Shown here: positions 61,865-64,000 of the stretch, piece by piece
Layout of the letters: each line of letters starts with the position of its first letter
Numbering within the stretch: position 1 is the first letter of the stretch
Origin: Vibrio mediterranei
GTDB taxonomy: Bacteria > Pseudomonadota > Gammaproteobacteria > Enterobacterales > Vibrionaceae
DNA: 64,000 nucleotides
Direction of reading: 5' to 3'
NCBI RefSeq assembly: GCF_900088415.1
Contig: NZ_FLLQ01000010.1
Span: 85,360-149,359 of the forward strand
Translations under genes and position numbers: made by a program
Notes under the pieces: model-generated
The model's input: the letters and a program-made list of their open reading frames with translations, nothing else
Database searches by the model: none
What the model was told of the DNA's origin: nothing

Positions 61865-62094
61865 TACCTTATCCTCTTGCCACTCATTTTTGCATACGGA
61901 ACTGGGATAGGAAAGGTTTTCTCATTCTCGGGCTTAGCTGTATTTTGTTATCTCTGGTTTGTGTGAATATCCATTATTCATAGTTTCTGTAACACTTACT
62001 GGTTGGGTATGCTATCAAAAGTCTTTACAATGGATGACTTTGAGAGATTCGTAGCGTATATGTTAAGTTTCAATGCTGTTCAAATGGAAAGAGT

Positions 62095-62322
62095 ATGACC
62101 GATATGCATCTTGATTTAGTGGAAGAGCGATGCCCGATGTCATTACTCTTAGTCAAGCGCGCTTTTAAACAGATTGAAATAGGGCAACTATTGTCGGTGA
62201 GGTTAGTCGACAAACACTCAGTCTCGGACGTCCTTCAATACTTATCTATCCAGAATGCAGCAATAAATCATAGGATTGAAGGTGAAGTGAGCGTTATCAA
62301 TATTCGTAAACAGGATGATTAA
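62095..62322 (+). CDS. TusA/SirA-family sulfurtransferase-like protein
   Basis: The 75-aa protein has the TusA fold signature: an N-terminal strand, E-R-C-P-M (Cys13) followed by an amphipathic helix, and a beta-alpha-beta remainder. TusA proteins carry persulfide sulfur on this Cys for tRNA thiolation and other uses. The motif here is C-P-M rather than C-P-x-P. It lies directly before perM, with 3 bases between its stop and the perM ATG. A specific partner cannot be assigned. Confidence 0.88.
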   Translation: MTDMHLDLVEERCPMSLLLVKRAFKQIEIGQLLSVRLVDKHSVSDVLQYLSIQNAAINHRIEGEVSVINIRKQDD

Positions 62323-62325
62323 TTG

Positions 62326-63396
62326 ATGCTAGATATGGTCCGTCGTTGGTATAAGCGACGTTTTTCCGACCCAGATGCAGTGAGCTTGGTAGTAATTCTG
62401 TTATTTGGATTTATTACCATCTACTTCTTCGGTAATTTGATTGCTCCATTGTTGGTGGCGATTGTTTTGGCGTACTTATTAGAGTGGCCTGTTAGCAAAC
62501 TATGCGCACTTGGTTTACCGAGAACACTGTCAGTGGTAGCGGTCATCCTCCTCTTCATCAGTTTAATGCTGTTAGCAATTTTTGGATTAGTGCCAACAAT
62601 TTGGAATCAGGTTGGAAACTTACTGAATGATATTCCAAATATGTATAACGGCATGCAGCAGTTTGTCGCGACGATACCTGAACGATACCCTGATCTCGCT
62701 GAAATTCATTTAGTTGAAACCATAATGGGCAACGTGAAAGATAAAGTTCTCGTTTTGGGTGAAAATGTAGTGAAAGGTTCACTGGCATCGCTTGTTAGTT
62801 TAGCGGCGCTAGCAGTATATTTGATCTTAGTACCGTTACTGGTTTTCTTCTTGTTGAAAGACAAAGAAGAGATGGTCAGCATGGCGAGCGGCGTTTTACC
62901 TCGTAACCGTCGTCTAGCGAATAAAGTTTGGATCGAGATGAACCAGCAAATTTCTAACTACATTCGTGGTAAGGTATTGGAGATCTTGATTGTTGGTACA
63001 GTAAGTTATGTCACTTTTGCTATTCTAGATCTTCGTTATTCGGTCTTGTTGGCCGTGTTGGTTGGTTTCTCAGTACTTATCCCTTATATCGGTGCAGCAG
63101 CCGTTACGGTTCCCGTTGCTATGGTGGGTCTGTTCCAATGGGGCTTAGCACCACAATTTTACTGGTTACTTGTAGCATACGGTATTATCCAAGCGTTGGA
63201 TGGTAATGTTCTTGTACCAGTACTCTTCTCTGAAGCGGTGAATTTACACCCGGTAGCAATTATCGTTGCGGTCTTGGTATTTGGTGGATTATGGGGCTTC
63301 TGGGGAGTGTTCTTTGCCATACCATTGGCAACGCTAGTTAAAGCGGTTTGGAATGCACTACCAAGTCATGATGATGGCACTCAGCACGCCACTTAG
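62326..63396 (+). CDS. perM: AI-2E family transporter / PerM-like permease
   Basis: The 356-aa inner-membrane protein has about eight hydrophobic segments in two groups with a soluble middle part (about 95-150), and the conserved C-terminal D-G-N-V-L-V-P-V-L-F and H-P-V-A-I-I motifs (about 290-312) of the AI-2E/YhhQ-type superfamily (PF01594). E. coli PerM is of this family. The ligand is unknown; names such as autoinducer exporter are not supported for this gene. It starts 3 bases past the TusA-like gene and is translationally coupled. Confidence 0.92.
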   Translation: MLDMVRRWYKRRFSDPDAVSLVVILLFGFITIYFFGNLIAPLLVAIVLAYLLEWPVSKLCALGLPRTLSVVAVILLFISLMLLAIFGLVPTIWNQVGNLLNDIPNMYNGMQQFVATIPERYPDLAEIHLVETIMGNVKDKVLVLGENVVKGSLASLVSLAALAVYLILVPLLVFFLLKDKEEMVSMASGVLPRNRRLANKVWIEMNQQISNYIRGKVLEILIVGTVSYVTFAILDLRYSVLLAVLVGFSVLIPYIGAAAVTVPVAMVGLFQWGLAPQFYWLLVAYGIIQALDGNVLVPVLFSEAVNLHPVAIIVAVLVFGGLWGFWGVFFAIPLATLVKAVWNALPSHDDGTQHAT

Positions 63397-63411
63397 CTAT
63401 CTGAAAAGAGT

Positions 63412-63444
63412 AAAAAAGCCTCGCTACACAAGCGAGGCTTTTTT
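63412..63444. terminator. Bidirectional intrinsic terminator
   Basis: A 14-bp perfect stem (63412-63425 with 63431-63444) closes a 5-base loop with A-run and T-run, serving perM and the converging bcp remnant. Confidence 0.94.
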
Positions 63445-63473
63445 GAATTGAATGTCCCGAACTACAAGGTGTC

Positions 63474-63668
63474 TTAAGATGCTTTGTCGTTCAAGTAATC
63501 AAGCACTACTTCGTGGTGAGTTTTAGTCTTGAACTTATTAAATACATGCTCAATCACACCTTCTTCATTGATTAAGAAGCTGATACGGTGCAAGCCATCA
63601 TAGACTTTGCCCATAAATTCACACCCTTGGAAATTTAATGAGACAGAAGTTTCGACGGCTGTTGACAA
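63474..63668 (-). pseudogene. bcp: bcp (thioredoxin-dependent peroxiredoxin), C-terminal fragment
   Basis: The last about 48 codons (from 63619 leftward) match the Bcp/PrxQ C-terminus: F-M-G-K-V-Y-D-G-L-H-R-I-S-F-L-I-N, then E-H-V-F and H-H-E-V-V-L-D-Y-L. A normal Bcp has about 155 residues, with peroxidatic Cys near 46, so the catalytic two thirds are absent. The open frame continues about 17 codons upstream to a TTG with no family similarity, so homology breaks near 63615-63622. It converges with perM and keeps the natural stop and terminator. It should be inactive. Confidence 0.82.
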
Positions 63669-64000
63669 ATTCTATCTTTAACAGTGAGTTAGGCTAATGA
63701 TTTATCTTTTTGGACTTCAATTATAGCAGTTGTCATATTTTTTTGTAAATTGGGCTGATTTTGACGCTTTTTCAAGCGAAAACTTGTCATAAAAACTGAG
63801 ACGTTGCTATCTGGTGAAGATGATAGTCATTGCGATGGGATCGCTTGTTGATAACAAAATTCGAAGTGGTCACATGTCATTACTGAGGGAACCTGACGGG
63901 ATAAATACCAGCCGATTCTGTCATGCCTTTTATATTCTAGTAGCCATATAGTTAGACTGCCTCACACATCGATATTCATCGATTGGGATTGCTTGATTCT
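63669..64000. other. Noncoding AT-rich region upstream of the bcp remnant
   Basis: About 332 bp with no recognisable gene, where the rest of bcp and then gcvR would be expected in a standard Vibrio order. It contains a leftward promoter-like element (63720-63749) and four direct TGTCAT hexamers (63731, 63785, 63875 and 63919). A short frame on the minus strand, 63930 to the edge, is open for 22 codons and could be the tail of a gene entering from the right. Confidence 0.55.
63720..63749 (-). promoter_or_regulatory. Leftward sigma-70-like promoter
   Basis: Read on the minus strand, TTTACA, 18 bases, then a perfect TATAAT. It would transcribe into the bcp remnant. It could be a relic promoter or an outward promoter at an element end. 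Confidence 0.5.

Noticed and set aside
63660..63667. TGTTGACA, similar to the 8-base ends of Tn7-like and CRISPR-associated transposons (for example TGTTGATA)
   Set aside because: No transposase, no Cas genes, no repeat-spacer array and no second end in the window. The bcp homology break is also about 40 bp to the left of it. Suggestive only.
63688..63694. GTTAGGC, the core of integron recombination sites (attI/attC), upstream of the bcp remnant
   Set aside because: A single 7-base match with no partner core, no attC palindrome, no integrase gene and no cassette pattern is within chance.
1..64000. Search for CRISPR arrays, toxin-antitoxin pairs, defence genes, rRNA and tRNA genes
   Set aside because: None seen by eye on either strand. 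A tRNA or covariance-model scan was not possible here.

Overview
The window is a gene-dense stretch of a gammaproteobacterial chromosome, almost certainly the large chromosome of a Vibrio. The grounds are gene order and family content: the frr-uppS-cdsA-ispC-rseP-bamA-skp-lpxD-fabZ-lpxA-lpxB-rnhB-dnaE-accA-tilS block, the yafD-mltD-gloB-yafS-rnhA-dnaQ block, and Vibrio-typical uncharacterised families (DUF3622, TIGR03503, DUF2066, DUF2069). The inside of the window reads as vertically inherited core genome. No rRNA, tRNA, CRISPR array, phage or complete insertion sequence is visible.

Layout. 1-4.2 kb: the 3' part of an AbgT-family transporter with an internal in-frame deletion, a formaldehyde detoxification pair (frmA, fghA) with a divergent LysR regulator, tadA, and a small, extremely basic ORF. 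4.5-14.1 kb: mltF, purL with a PurR box, a DUF3622 protein, a DUF533 protein, proS and trmO. 14.4-20.3 kb: an intact AbgT transporter, a UPF0325 protein, glnD and map. 20.4-41.5 kb: a long rightward array that makes ribosomal protein S2, EF-Ts, UMP kinase and ribosome recycling factor, then undecaprenyl-PP, CDP-diacylglycerol, DXP-derived isoprenoids, RseP, BamA, Skp, lipid A and fatty acid enzymes, RNase HII, DNA polymerase III alpha, AccA and TilS. 41.6-49.1 kb: a c-type cytochrome, PII protein, YafD, MltD, GloB, a YafS-like methyltransferase, RNase HI, DnaQ and a TIGR03503 protein. 49.2-57.4 kb: fadE with a FadR operator, gmhA, yafJ, the purMN operon with a PurR box, upp and uraA. 57.6-63.4 kb: a DUF2066 protein, the leftward bepA-arsC-wrbA-DUF2069 cluster, and a TusA-like protein coupled to a PerM-like permease.

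The two anomalies lie at the window edges. At the left edge the AbgT gene lacks about 62 codons, including the conserved R-x-G-D-S-x-T-N motif that its paralogue 14 kb away keeps. At the right edge only about the last 48 codons of bcp (peroxiredoxin) remain. They are followed by roughly 330 bp of noncoding AT-rich DNA with four direct TGTCAT repeats and a leftward promoter. This looks like a rearrangement or mobile-element boundary whose body lies outside the window. I found no complete novel system inside the window. The most useful leads are that junction, the AbgT deletion and the basic small ORF.
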